From: Acidobacteria bacterium 13_1_20CM_3_53_8
GTDB lineage: Bacteria; Acidobacteriota; Blastocatellia; Pyrinomonadales; Pyrinomonadaceae
DNA: 64,000 nucleotides
Assembly: GCA_001920415.1 (NCBI GenBank)
Contig: MNJR01000144.1
Coordinates: forward strand, 61,855-125,854
Reading direction: 5' to 3'
Part shown: piece by piece, positions 34,801 through 41,691 of the stretch
Position numbering within the stretch: the first letter of the stretch is position 1
Layout of the letters: every line of letters begins with the position of its first letter
Notes under the pieces: model-generated
Database searches by the model: none
What the model was told of the DNA's origin: nothing
The model's input: the letters and a program-made list of their open reading frames with translations, nothing else
Made by a program: the position numbers and the translations under genes

Positions 34801-35019
34801 ATGCAGAGAGAGTACAACCCTGCGTTCGTACTGATGCAATACTTCGGTTACCTCAGACGTGACCCGGACGAGGGAGGATATGGCTTCTGGCTGGATGTCT
34901 TGAATAACCGTATTCAGGGTAACTACCGCGCTATGGTCTGCGCCTTCATCAGTAGCGCTGAATACCAACAGAGATTCAGCCCCGTGAGGACGCGCACGGA
35001 CACGGCATGCGGGCAGTGA
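31870..35019 (+). CDS. Large secreted protein: propeller-like region, uncharacterised domain, DUF4214 repeats
   Basis: A 1049-residue protein from a GTG start with a strong GGAAGGAG site. Residues 15-45 form a signal peptide or anchor. Residues 45-400 are Gly/Ser/Thr-rich beta strands, with repeated blade-like units (VIYRVGTGASSLIGSNAPA, LWLGGSVGGVRYAT), probably a propeller. A proline/threonine linker (about 398-425) leads to an unassigned region beginning GTERWSVKTGTDADRNLVNL and containing KLEDDSDYHVVFRD. A carboxypeptidase-regulatory domain (LTGRVTNSEGDPLGGVLVNL, about 720) and DUF4214 repeats (FVRQQYLDFLGREPDQGGLD) end the protein, like the upstream nuclease. The role is unknown; it is probably outside the cell. 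A strong terminator follows at 35163. Confidence 0.8.
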   Translation: MLRLITLRLSLAGYRRLFTALPILITFVILLWQGHHLFTSPVKASAFTPGNVVIYRVGTGASSLIGSNAPAQVFLDEYTTGGTFVQSIPMPTAVSGSNKILTATAQSSSEGELTLSTDGSRLVLTGYNAALGSTTNLPGTSGSTVNRVVGLVDSSGVIDTTTGLTDFATGGNPRSATSDGAGNLWLGGSVGGVRYATVGATTSTQLSTNVTNVRQVKIFGGQLYVSDSSGGAIRLGTVGTGTPTTSGQTISNLVGFPIVTNNPVNNSPYSYYFAKLGGSECPFDTLYVVDDANTNSGTTAGIQKYSQVSGTWISNGTIAGDSMRGLTGVINGGSSVTLYVTSWNSSTGASTLYSLTDASGYNAPITGSLTTLATAATNTAFRGVAFAPSNAAPSPTPFCTPTATPTPTSTCPNPSPAPIGCGTERWSVKTGTDADRNLVNLNSATPTTIAALSAMPSPNPTPPNNRVAPAETTQWIVHGTITQYKLEDDSDYHVVFRDGSNTMVTEIPYPGSSPQCVQLTSPFLPGIASARCKFDGMFLVTTSFKTTTTVARIKGVGMFDFPHGQTGAAPNQIELHPILDVTFLAPANGTTNAGTNTQTQAGEVTLLFSNVSSGGTTTVTPIEPSSAGTAPSGYTLVGPADNITTTASVSGPITVCFSVPYITDYASFSKLKVLHSVGGNLVDITTGQNVGSGVVCGNEPSGSLSPFVVAIGNTPTAAPAALTGRVTNSEGDPLGGVLVNLGGSKTARAITDSEGMYSFTGVETGGFYVVTPEMANYRFSPATRAISLLGNRADASFTALETSQTTNPLETPEFFVRQQYLDFLGREPDQGGLDYWSDQLRACGQDEACMRQRRIDVSAAFFMEEEPQDTGFFVYRVFRAAFGQKPGYSEFNSDRSQMVTGAYRSVNKSIFVSNFVKRADFKTKYPDTLTNAEFVGRLYNSAGLNFSIADQQDAIREMEQGATRADIIKELIEKPAFMQREYNPAFVLMQYFGYLRRDPDEGGYGFWLDVLNNRIQGNYRAMVCAFISSAEYQQRFSPVRTRTDTACGQ

Positions 35020-35068
35020 ACAGTCATTGCTGTAGCAGCGCATCAGGAGTAGAATGCGCGGCAACTGT

Positions 35069-35096
35069 AGGGCGTGCGCTCTAAAGCATACGCCCT
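35069..35096 (+). repeat. Hairpin downstream of the large secreted-protein gene
   Basis: AGGGCGT (35069-35075) and ACGCCCT (35090-35096) are exact reverse complements around a 14-base loop. It lies between the stop at 35019 and the stronger terminator at 35163. Confidence 0.45.
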
Positions 35097-35162
35097 GCGC
35101 AAGTATGATGAGAAGACTTGAGCGCGCTTCTTCTCTCCTTTATGGGGAAGAACGAAAAGAGA

Positions 35163-35199
35163 GGCGGCGGGGAATCGGCAAGGACACCCGCCGCTTTTT
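35163..35199 (+). terminator. Rho-independent terminator
   Basis: GCGGCGGG (35164-35171) pairs with CCCGCCGC (35187-35194), and a TTTTT run (35195-35199) follows directly. This is the clearest intrinsic terminator in the window and separates the secreted-protein gene from tsaB. Confidence 0.85.
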
Positions 35200-35247
35200 A
35201 CCTTTAAGATTTATTGAAATTCTATAAAGGGGATTTAGGGCAAAAAC

Positions 35248-35376
35248 GTGGCGGCCTATAACACGCCTCTCATATTGAGCATTGAAACGGCAACTCTTGA
35301 GGGAAGCGTAGCATTGAGCATGGGCGAAAAGGTCATAGCCGCCGCGCTGGGTGAAAGAGACGCTTCAGCTTGGTGA
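35248..35376 (+). pseudogene. tsaB: tsaB N-terminal fragment in a different frame
   Basis: From GTG 35248 the frame reads YNTPLILSIETATLEGSVAL, the start of the ASKHA fold of TsaB (family pattern I-D/E-T-A-T-x2-x-S-V-A-L), and runs to GERDASAW before TGA at 35374. The rest of TsaB continues in another frame from 35351. About 18 residues that family members have between this block and the GPGSFTG loop, including the segment after the conserved H, are missing. The fragment and the main part overlap by 26 bases. This is either a real lesion or an assembly collapse; see the findings. Confidence 0.72.
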
Positions 35377-35947
35377 AGTTGATCTTTTCGCAGTCACGCT
35401 TGGGCCTGGAAGCTTCACGGGTCTGCGCATTGGTCTGGCAACAGTCAAATCTTTCTCCGCGACGCTCTCGCGCCCCTGTGTTGGCATCCCAAGCCTGGAA
35501 GCAGTTGCTTACGACGCAGCCACTCCTTCTTCTCTTAAAATCCTTGCAGCGCTCCCGGCAGGTAGAGGCGAGCTATTCTCGCAACTCTTTTCAATCTCTG
35601 CGGAAGGCTTGCCGCAGCCCTTGGAAGAACCCACGCACCTGTCACCACAGTGTCTTCTAGAAAAAGTTAAAAATCTGAAGCCGCTGGTATGGGCAGGCGA
35701 CGGCGCGCGCGCATTTTCTCGGATGATAGAAGAGTTCGCCTTGCGCGAAGGTGTAAAGTTTGCTGGTGAGGCGGAAATTTCAGGTCGGTCGTCAGCAGAC
35801 TGGGTTATAGCATCGCAAGTTGACCCTTTGGCTGTAAGCCTGGCCTCTTTGGCCTGGCGGCGCTATCTTCAAGGGAAGATTTGCTATGCAGCAGAGTTGA
35901 AGGCTATCTACGTTCGCCCGTCTGACGCAGAGATTAAAAGAGCATGA
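35351..35947 (+). CDS. tsaB: tRNA threonylcarbamoyladenosine biosynthesis protein TsaB, 5' disrupted
   Basis: A 198-residue frame beginning MKETLQLGEVDLFAV, then TLGPGSFTGLRIGLATVKSF, the strongest TsaB motif. TsaB works with TsaD and TsaE to make the t6A37 modification of ANN-decoding tRNAs; it is a pseudo-enzyme that supports TsaD. The normal first 45 or so residues are in a separate frame (35248-35376), so this is not a complete TsaB. The stop overlaps the rimI start as ATGA (35944-35947), the normal tsaB-rimI coupling. The GTG at 35351 is unlikely to be a natural start. Confidence 0.85.
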   Translation: MKETLQLGEVDLFAVTLGPGSFTGLRIGLATVKSFSATLSRPCVGIPSLEAVAYDAATPSSLKILAALPAGRGELFSQLFSISAEGLPQPLEEPTHLSPQCLLEKVKNLKPLVWAGDGARAFSRMIEEFALREGVKFAGEAEISGRSSADWVIASQVDPLAVSLASLAWRRYLQGKICYAAELKAIYVRPSDAEIKRA

Positions 35948-36444
35948 GCGCAGTGAATTTCGTAGAGGTGATAGGGCAGAGGATAGAGATTTCCTGTATG
36001 TCGGAGCACGATCTTCTGGAAGTCGTAGAGATTGAGGAATCTTGCGGGCTGAGCCGCTGGGGCTGGGAAGCTTATCACTCAGAGCTAGCGCAAGGTGACA
36101 GTGGGCTAATGCTGGTCGCGCGCGACCTGGACGCGCTATCGAATGCAGAAGAGCATAGAGTAGCCGGGTTTATAGCTTCACGCTATTCAGTAGACGAATT
36201 GCATGTTAATAACGTAGCGGTTCGCCCAAAATTCCGCAGACAGGGAATAGGCGCTGCATTAATCAAAGCAGTCTTGCAAGCGGCGGCATCTCGCAAAGCG
36301 CGGCGGGCTTTGCTTGAAGTGCGAGCGTCGAATCTGGCAGCACAGGCGCTCTACGCGCGATGCGGTTTCTGTGTGATAGGCAGGCGAAAGAATTACTACA
36401 GGGAGCCGCCTGAAGACGCCTTGATTATGGCGCTGACATTTTGA
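35944..36444 (+). CDS. rimI: Ribosomal-protein-alanine N-acetyltransferase
   Basis: A 166-residue GNAT protein. The acetyl-CoA loop is VRPKFRRQGIGAALIKAVLQ, preceded by the NNVAV strand, with LLEVRASNLAAQALYARCGF downstream, the family pattern around the catalytic region. RimI acetylates the N-terminal alanine of ribosomal protein S18. The start overlaps the tsaB stop by 4 bases, the common tsaB-rimI arrangement. An extra 8-10 residues in the middle (DLDALSNAEEHR) are longer than in E. coli but common in other phyla. Confidence 0.9.
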   Translation: MSAVNFVEVIGQRIEISCMSEHDLLEVVEIEESCGLSRWGWEAYHSELAQGDSGLMLVARDLDALSNAEEHRVAGFIASRYSVDELHVNNVAVRPKFRRQGIGAALIKAVLQAAASRKARRALLEVRASNLAAQALYARCGFCVIGRRKNYYREPPEDALIMALTF

Positions 36445-36507
36445 CCGCAAGCTTGATTTGGCATGAGCCTTTGAGCTAACATTTTTGGTGAAGAGACTGT
36501 TTACAAA

Positions 36508-36530
36508 GGCAGCCCGAGAGGCTGTCTAAA
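36508..36530 (+). terminator. Possible terminator after rimI
   Basis: GGCAGCC (36508-36514) pairs with GGCTGTC (36520-36526) with one G-T pair and a five-base loop, followed by TAAAATTT. The stem is short, so termination is only plausible. Confidence 0.4.
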
Positions 36531-36566
36531 ATTTCATTTGGCATCTGAAAGGAGAACTCCTAGAAC

Positions 36567-36809
36567 ATGGAAACTACCAACCAGGAGAGCTTAAAGGAAG
36601 AGCTGATGACAAGCGACCCGGAGTTCCGCGAGCTTGCGCGCGAACACGGTCGCTACGAGGCGCGACTGAGCGAACTGTCGTCGCTTACATACCCCAGCGA
36701 CGAAGAGCAGTTGGAAGAAATAACGCTCAAGAAGAAGAAGCTTGCCATTAAAGATCAGATGCATTCGATGTTGCTTCAATACCAGAAGTCCAGGGATTCG
36801 TCGCACTAA
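36567..36809 (+). CDS. DUF465 (YdcH-like) small helical protein
   Basis: An 80-residue, highly charged protein, almost all helical. DPEFRELAREHGRYEARLSE and LKKKKLAIKDQMHSMLLQY match the DUF465/YdcH family pattern (LxxxHxxLdxxI, LKkeKLxLKDxI). Its cellular role is not established; family members are coiled-coil-forming and sometimes near cell-division or lipid genes. GAAAGGAGA precedes the ATG. The length is normal for the family. Confidence 0.85.
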   Translation: METTNQESLKEELMTSDPEFRELAREHGRYEARLSELSSLTYPSDEEQLEEITLKKKKLAIKDQMHSMLLQYQKSRDSSH

Positions 36810-36858
36810 GCTAGAGGCGAAATCTTCGGGAAGATAGCTCAAGAGTTAAACGGAAACA

Positions 36859-36888
36859 GGGGCGCAAAGAGCTAACCTCATGCGCCCC
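36859..36888 (+). terminator. Probable terminator after the DUF465 gene
   Basis: GGGGCGCA (36859-36866) and TGCGCCCC (36881-36888) form a perfect 8-bp stem, followed by ATTTCCCTAT. The trailing run is weak in T, so efficiency is uncertain. Confidence 0.5.
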
Positions 36889-37081
36889 ATTTCCCTATAA
36901 TAGGGTTGATTGGTAGAACATATTTATATCGGATTGCAATAAAGAGCTAAGAGTTCAAACTTCAGTTTGCCAATGCGTGTTGCTGGTAGCTGCGATTGTG
37001 CTTGAACTGCGAAACCTCTATTGTGACCGTCAATCCGGTATCAATTGGTAAGATAGCAGTCTTACTTTGCAGATTCTTGCT

Positions 37082-37696
37082 ATGGCTCGTGAAGGCATCC
37101 CGTATATAGTCGCCCCCCTGCTCTTAGCCCTGCTCGCTTTTGCGTTGGGTTACTGGCCTATGGGCTTGCTGTTGCTGGCGCTCTCGGGCTTCATGGCCTT
37201 CTTTTTTCGTGACCCTGAGAGGGAAATACCGCGCGACGAAAATATAATAGTGGCGCCAGCCGACGGACGTGTAACTCGCATAAGCCCCATCTCGCCAGGA
37301 GAAGAGGAATCATCTATGGTGGTGAGCATATTCCTGTCCCCCTTGGATGTTCACATAAACCGCGCGCCCATTTCAGGGACGATCACAGACATGTCTTATA
37401 AGGAGGGGCGCTTCCTTATGGCAACTAATGAGAAAGCTAGTCTGGTAAACGAGCAGAATATTTTAACAATTCAGAGCGAGAGCTTGACCATTGTGTGCAA
37501 ACAGATCGCTGGCATCCTGGCGCGGCGAATAGTTTGCTGGAAGCATGTTGGCGACCGAGTTGAACTGGGCGAGCGGTTCGGCTTAATCAAATTCAGCTCA
37601 CGCACAGATTTAATCCTGCCGCCATCTGTACGTGTAGAAGTACGCGAAGGGATGCGCGTGCGCGGCGGGATTACAATTATTGGGAGAGTGGTCTAA
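37082..37696 (+). CDS. psd: Phosphatidylserine decarboxylase proenzyme (short form)
   Basis: About 204 residues, the short, type II-like form. An N-terminal membrane segment (residues 8-45) is followed by FFRDPEREIPRDENIIVAPADGRV and LSPLDVHINRAPISGTITDM, the conserved Asp and His region. The proenzyme cleaves itself and forms a pyruvoyl group from a serine in the motif normally read as F-G-S-R. Here the site reads GLIKFSSRTDLILP, so the residue before the pyruvoyl serine is Ser rather than Gly. The start is probably ATG 37082; a TTG at 37067 is possible. It overlaps pssA as TAATG (37694-37698), giving a phosphatidylethanolamine operon. Confidence 0.9.
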   Translation: MAREGIPYIVAPLLLALLAFALGYWPMGLLLLALSGFMAFFFRDPEREIPRDENIIVAPADGRVTRISPISPGEEESSMVVSIFLSPLDVHINRAPISGTITDMSYKEGRFLMATNEKASLVNEQNILTIQSESLTIVCKQIAGILARRIVCWKHVGDRVELGERFGLIKFSSRTDLILPPSVRVEVREGMRVRGGITIIGRVV

Positions 37697-38598
37697 TGGC
37701 CAGCGTCCAAAGCGTCAAGCCCGAAACGGAACCGGCTGTCCCAGAGCGACGCGGCCTCAAGAAGGGGCTTTATCTAATCCCTTCGGCTTTCACCGCCGCG
37801 AATATTTTAATGGGGTTTATTGCCATTATGGCCTCGTTACGCGGCTTCCAGCTTGTGGGAGTCGGGACTGCGGAGGCGTTTGCGCGCGCTGCTGCGCAGT
37901 TTGATAATGCCGCGATAGCTATAGGGGTCGCAATGTTCTTCGACATGCTGGACGGACGCATAGCCCGTATGACCAAGACAACGACAGAGATAGGCGTGCA
38001 GTTTGATTCCATAGCGGATGTTCTTACATTCGGTATTGCGCCAGCATTGCTAGTGTATACGTGGAGCTATGGCTCGGCCTTGCCGGAAGGTAGTCCCCTT
38101 CACAAGCTAGGGTGGTTTCTCTCATTCATGTATCTGATGTGCGGAGCGTTTAGGCTTGCGCGCTTCAACGTGCAGGCGGCTCGTCCTAGACTCATAGCCG
38201 AAGGTACAATCAAGCTGGACAAGAAAAGTTTTGTGGGGCTTCCCATTCCTCTGGCGGCGGGGATGCTAGCTGCGGTTATACATTTTGCCCCCACGCCTTT
38301 CATACAGTACGGCAAACAGAAGGCAGAGCTTTACAGCACTCTTGTAATGGCTATGACAGCTTGCCTGGGCACTTTGATGGTGAGCACTCTGCGGTATTCA
38401 AGCTTTAAGGCCGTTGGCACTACCAGACGCAGCACGCGTATGATGATCCTTTTCATTGCCGCCTTTGGCGTATTGGTCTGGCTCTTTTCACGCTACATCC
38501 TTCTAGCGTCAGTTACGCTTTACGTTCTTCACGGTCTGGTATTCCGACTGTTCTCATTCATAAGAAGGAGGCCTGAAGCAAAAAAGAGTTCTCTATAG
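37696..38598 (+). CDS. pssA: CDP-diacylglycerol-serine O-phosphatidyltransferase
   Basis: A 300-residue integral membrane enzyme of the CDP-alcohol phosphatidyltransferase family. The catalytic motif DG-x2-AR-x8-G-x3-D-x3-D is complete: DMLDGRIARMTKTTTEIG then VQFDSIADVLTFG (about residues 82-112). Six to eight membrane segments are visible, with a longer C-terminal part than in small family members. It makes phosphatidylserine from CDP-diacylglycerol and serine; the upstream psd then decarboxylates it. The start overlaps the psd stop. The product is the inner-membrane source of phosphatidylethanolamine. Confidence 0.92.
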   Translation: MASVQSVKPETEPAVPERRGLKKGLYLIPSAFTAANILMGFIAIMASLRGFQLVGVGTAEAFARAAAQFDNAAIAIGVAMFFDMLDGRIARMTKTTTEIGVQFDSIADVLTFGIAPALLVYTWSYGSALPEGSPLHKLGWFLSFMYLMCGAFRLARFNVQAARPRLIAEGTIKLDKKSFVGLPIPLAAGMLAAVIHFAPTPFIQYGKQKAELYSTLVMAMTACLGTLMVSTLRYSSFKAVGTTRRSTRMMILFIAAFGVLVWLFSRYILLASVTLYVLHGLVFRLFSFIRRRPEAKKSSL

Positions 38599-38606
38599 CT
38601 AGTTTC

Positions 38607-39740
38607 CTATGATTGCTCAGGGCTAGAAAATGCTAGTAGTCCATGTCGTGTAGTTAGAAATAGAATTCTCCCGGCTGTTACGGGAGAGGCCGTAGAATTA
38701 TTATCTTCGCCTACGCTGAGCAAGTTCACAGGTTTCCCATCTCTAAGATCAAGGACTACTGCTACGTCGCCAGAAAGTGGGGTGAGCAATGCGCCATCCT
38801 GCGTTGCTAAAGGCTCAGCGGTTGGCCTCCCAGCTAGTTGCCGCCTCCATAATTGACGACCATTCGTTGAGGAAAGAAAGTAGACAAAATTATCTAGCGA
38901 CGCTACCAGTATACCCCTCTCAGTTCCAACGACCGATTGGACTCCTGCCCCTGTGCGCATTTTCCAACGCAATTGGCCGCTCGCTTCGCTAAGGGCATAA
39001 ACATAGCCATCTGCGGAGCCAAAACTAACCAGCCCGGCGGCAAGAGCAGGGCGTCCGCGAACGGAGCCTCGCGTCCGATAATGCCAGAGCGTCCTCCCGG
39101 TTAATAGATCAAGGCAGAGAAGTGAGCCGTCCTCGCTACCTATGAAAACCTGTGAGTCTGAAGTTGAAGGCATTGAGTTGAAAGGGAAGGAAAACTGCCG
39201 CATCCATTGTATGTTTCCACTTTTAGTATTTATTGCATAGACTCGGCCATCGCTAGTGCCTCCCAACAATATTTCCTGATGCAGAAATAAAGAGCCACGC
39301 ACTGGCATGGGGAGGGTGCGCATCCAGAGCGTCACCCCTGTGAATTTACTCAAAAAGCGTAGGGCACCGGTAGCTTGGAGTCCAGACGAACTGCTCCTTC
39401 TAATTTCGGACGCCACATAAACGCCTCGCTCATCGGCGACCGGTGAAGCTGATATCTCACCTCCCATCTCTGCTTTCCAGACCAAGTGTCCGTCTTCATT
39501 CTTTAAGCAAAGAAACGTCCCGCCAGCTAAAGGGAAGTAAATACTATTATAATCCGTGGCGGGAGTGAGATTAATCGTTAGCTCTGAGGGATAGCTCCAG
39601 CGTAGGGTAAGCGGCTGAGTAAGTGAAAAGGACTGGATCGGCTGCGGCTCCTGAGAGGAAAAAGTGGCACCACAGGTTTGAATAAATATGAAGAGTAGAA
39701 GAAAAGAGACAGAGGCGTTACGCCCAAGTGTTTTTAACAT
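38607..39740 (-). CDS. Secreted PQQ-like beta-propeller repeat protein
   Basis: A 377-residue protein with a signal peptide (about 11-27). Repeated propeller motifs occur through the protein: GTFLCLKNEDGHLVWKAEMG, GRVYAINTKSGNIQWMRQFS, GSLLCLDLLTGRTLWHYRTR and GYVYALSEASGQLRWKMRTG. They follow the PQQ-repeat pattern, as in BamB, with about seven blades. No quinoprotein catalytic residues are evident, so a structural or BamB-like outer-membrane assembly role is possible. It lies convergent to pssA with only 8 bases between stops, and divergent from guaA. The low similarity between blades does not allow a finer call. Confidence 0.82.
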   Translation of the reverse strand: MLKTLGRNASVSFLLLFIFIQTCGATFSSQEPQPIQSFSLTQPLTLRWSYPSELTINLTPATDYNSIYFPLAGGTFLCLKNEDGHLVWKAEMGGEISASPVADERGVYVASEIRRSSSSGLQATGALRFLSKFTGVTLWMRTLPMPVRGSLFLHQEILLGGTSDGRVYAINTKSGNIQWMRQFSFPFNSMPSTSDSQVFIGSEDGSLLCLDLLTGRTLWHYRTRGSVRGRPALAAGLVSFGSADGYVYALSEASGQLRWKMRTGAGVQSVVGTERGILVASLDNFVYFLSSTNGRQLWRRQLAGRPTAEPLATQDGALLTPLSGDVAVVLDLRDGKPVNLLSVGEDNNSTASPVTAGRILFLTTRHGLLAFSSPEQS

Positions 39741-39813
39741 ATAAATGCCTAGAAGCCATAAATCTCAGGTGAAAGTATCAAGATTTTGCCATATTCACGT
39801 ATTTGATGATACA

Positions 39814-39819
39814 TATAAT
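39814..39819 (+). promoter_or_regulatory. Perfect -10 hexamer upstream of guaA
   Basis: TATAAT (39814-39819) lies 65 bases before the guaA start. No good -35 is found at 16-18 bases; TATTCA at 39792-39797 is the best fit. The region is AT-rich and shared with the divergent PQQ-propeller gene. Confidence 0.4.
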
Positions 39820-39883
39820 GGTCTAGCATATATCTTACGTCTGCGAACGCGGTTTCGAGAGCAGCGTCGGAGGTTCATTTAAG

Positions 39884-41437
39884 TTGAGCGGAAAATCCAG
39901 TCATGAGACCATTATTATATTGGACTTCGGGTCGCAGTATACCCAATTAATAGCACGCCGCATACGTGAAGCCGGGGTATTCTGTGAGGTATTGCCGTAC
40001 AATACTCCTGTACGGGAAATAGAGAGAAGAGAATTACGTGGAATAATCCTCTCCGGCGGACCTTCTTCAGTATATGACGAAGGCTCACCGCGCCCTCCTG
40101 ATGAGCTTTTAGAGAAAGTCAAATGTCCGAAACTGGGCATATGTTATGGGCTACAGTTGATTGCCGCACTGCTCGGCGGCGAGGTGCTACCATCTAAAAA
40201 TCGAGAATATGGGTACGCCATGTTAAAATTAAGTATCTTGGATAGCCCGCTCTTTGCTGGCCTGCCACAGGAGATGGATGTCTGGATGAGTCACGGGGAC
40301 AATGTGGTTGCTCCTCCGCCCGGATTTCGCATAATCTCCAAGACGGATAAAGCGCTTAACGCTTTAGAAGATTTAAGCAAGCGCATATTCGGAATTCAGT
40401 TCCACCCGGAAGTCGCGCACACTCCCCTTGGGGTTCAAATCTTAAGGAATTTTGTTTTCGATATATGCGGATGCAAGGGCGACTGGTCGCCTAAAGCCGT
40501 TATTGGTGAACAGGTGGAGGCTATAAAGAAGAGGGTTGGTGGCAATAGAGTTATTTGCGGTCTCTCGGGTGGTGTGGATTCTACGGTTGCCGCTGCGCTC
40601 GTTAATCTTGCTGTTGGCGAAAGGCAGACCTGTATTTTTGTTGACACGGGGCTGCTGCGCGAGGGCGAATTTGAGTCAACGCTCGCTCTCTTCAAAAACA
40701 GTATGCACCTCGGTGTGGTTGGGGTTAAGGCCGAAGATAAATTTTTACTATCTCTTGAGGGGATAACCGACCCTGAAAGAAAGAGAAAAGAGATAGGGCG
40801 CGTTTTTATAGAGGTGTTTGAAGAGCAGGCTGATAATATTGGAGGGGTACGTTTTCTCGTTCAGGGAACTCTCTACCCGGACGTTATCGAGTCAGTCTCC
40901 GTTTACGGCCCCTCTGCTGTGATCAAAAGCCATCACAATGTGGGGGGGCTGCCTGAGCGCATGAATCTGGAATTGATTGAGCCTTTAAGAAATCTATTTA
41001 AGGATGAGGTTAGATTGATCGGGCGTGAGTTGAATGTGCCAGAAGAGATTATTAAAAGGCATCCTTTCCCCGGCCCAGGACTCGCGGTTCGAGTTATTGG
41101 TGAGGTCACAGAGGAGCGTCTACGTATTCTACAGGCTGCTGATAGGATACTGGAAGAGGAGCTGCGTCATGCGCACCTTTACGACGCAGTATGGCAAGCT
41201 TTTCCCGTTTTGCTCCCAATCTCAACTGTCGGTGTTATGGGTGATGAGCGAACTTATGAAAAGGTTATTGCTATTCGCGCAGTCACTAGCGTGGATGGGA
41301 TGACTGCTGACTGGGCGCGCCTGCCTCACGACGCTATGGCGCGAATCTCTACACGTATTGTCTCTGAAGTGAAGGGGATAAATCGCGTCGTTTACGATAT
41401 TAGTTCAAAGCCGCCCAGCACAATCGAGTGGGAATAA
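39884..41437 (+). CDS. guaA: GMP synthase (glutamine-hydrolysing)
   Basis: A 517-residue two-domain enzyme. The class I glutaminase has [18 protein letters not shown], the nucleophile in [11 protein letters not shown] and the histidine/glutamate in FHPEVAHT. The ATP pyrophosphatase domain has [16 protein letters not shown] (about 224), and the C-terminal dimerisation domain ends [13 protein letters not shown]. It amidates XMP to GMP using glutamine. The start is TTG 39884, with GGAGG ten bases before it; no in-frame ATG fits the conserved N-terminus. A terminator hairpin follows the gene. Confidence 0.95.
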   Translation: MSGKSSHETIIILDFGSQYTQLIARRIREAGVFCEVLPYNTPVREIERRELRGIILSGGPSSVYDEGSPRPPDELLEKVKCPKLGICYGLQLIAALLGGEVLPSKNREYGYAMLKLSILDSPLFAGLPQEMDVWMSHGDNVVAPPPGFRIISKTDKALNALEDLSKRIFGIQFHPEVAHTPLGVQILRNFVFDICGCKGDWSPKAVIGEQVEAIKKRVGGNRVICGLSGGVDSTVAAALVNLAVGERQTCIFVDTGLLREGEFESTLALFKNSMHLGVVGVKAEDKFLLSLEGITDPERKRKEIGRVFIEVFEEQADNIGGVRFLVQGTLYPDVIESVSVYGPSAVIKSHHNVGGLPERMNLELIEPLRNLFKDEVRLIGRELNVPEEIIKRHPFPGPGLAVRVIGEVTEERLRILQAADRILEEELRHAHLYDAVWQAFPVLLPISTVGVMGDERTYEKVIAIRAVTSVDGMTADWARLPHDAMARISTRIVSEVKGINRVVYDISSKPPSTIEWE

Positions 41438-41443
41438 AATTGC

Positions 41444-41462
41444 CCGGCGAACTTGTCGCCGG
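41444..41462 (+). terminator. Terminator hairpin after guaA
   Basis: CCGGCGA (41444-41450) and TCGCCGG (41456-41462) pair exactly around ACTTG, followed by TTTCATG. The stem starts 6 bases past the guaA stop. Confidence 0.6.
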
Positions 41463-41565
41463 TTTCATGTGAAAGCTTTGAAGCATTTTGTAGCCTTCCT
41501 TAGAAAAAGTTTAGCAATAAAAGATTTAATCCATTTCTGACCACTTCCAAACAAGATATTGCCTC

Positions 41566-41593
41566 TTTACGTTTTTGAAACACGTGATATAGT
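41566..41593 (+). promoter_or_regulatory. Possible promoter of dnaE-accA
   Basis: TTTACG (41566-41571) and TATAGT (41588-41593) are 16 bases apart and lie about 100 bases before the dnaE start. The -35 is a weak match. An A/T-rich leader follows. Confidence 0.35.
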
Positions 41594-41691
41594 GTGCGAC
41601 CGCATGAAGGAATCTTTGGGTCTTTAAGGATTCCTCTTTATTTCGACTTCGTCAGCAACTCCTGCCCTATAAAGAGGGGATACGACCACGT

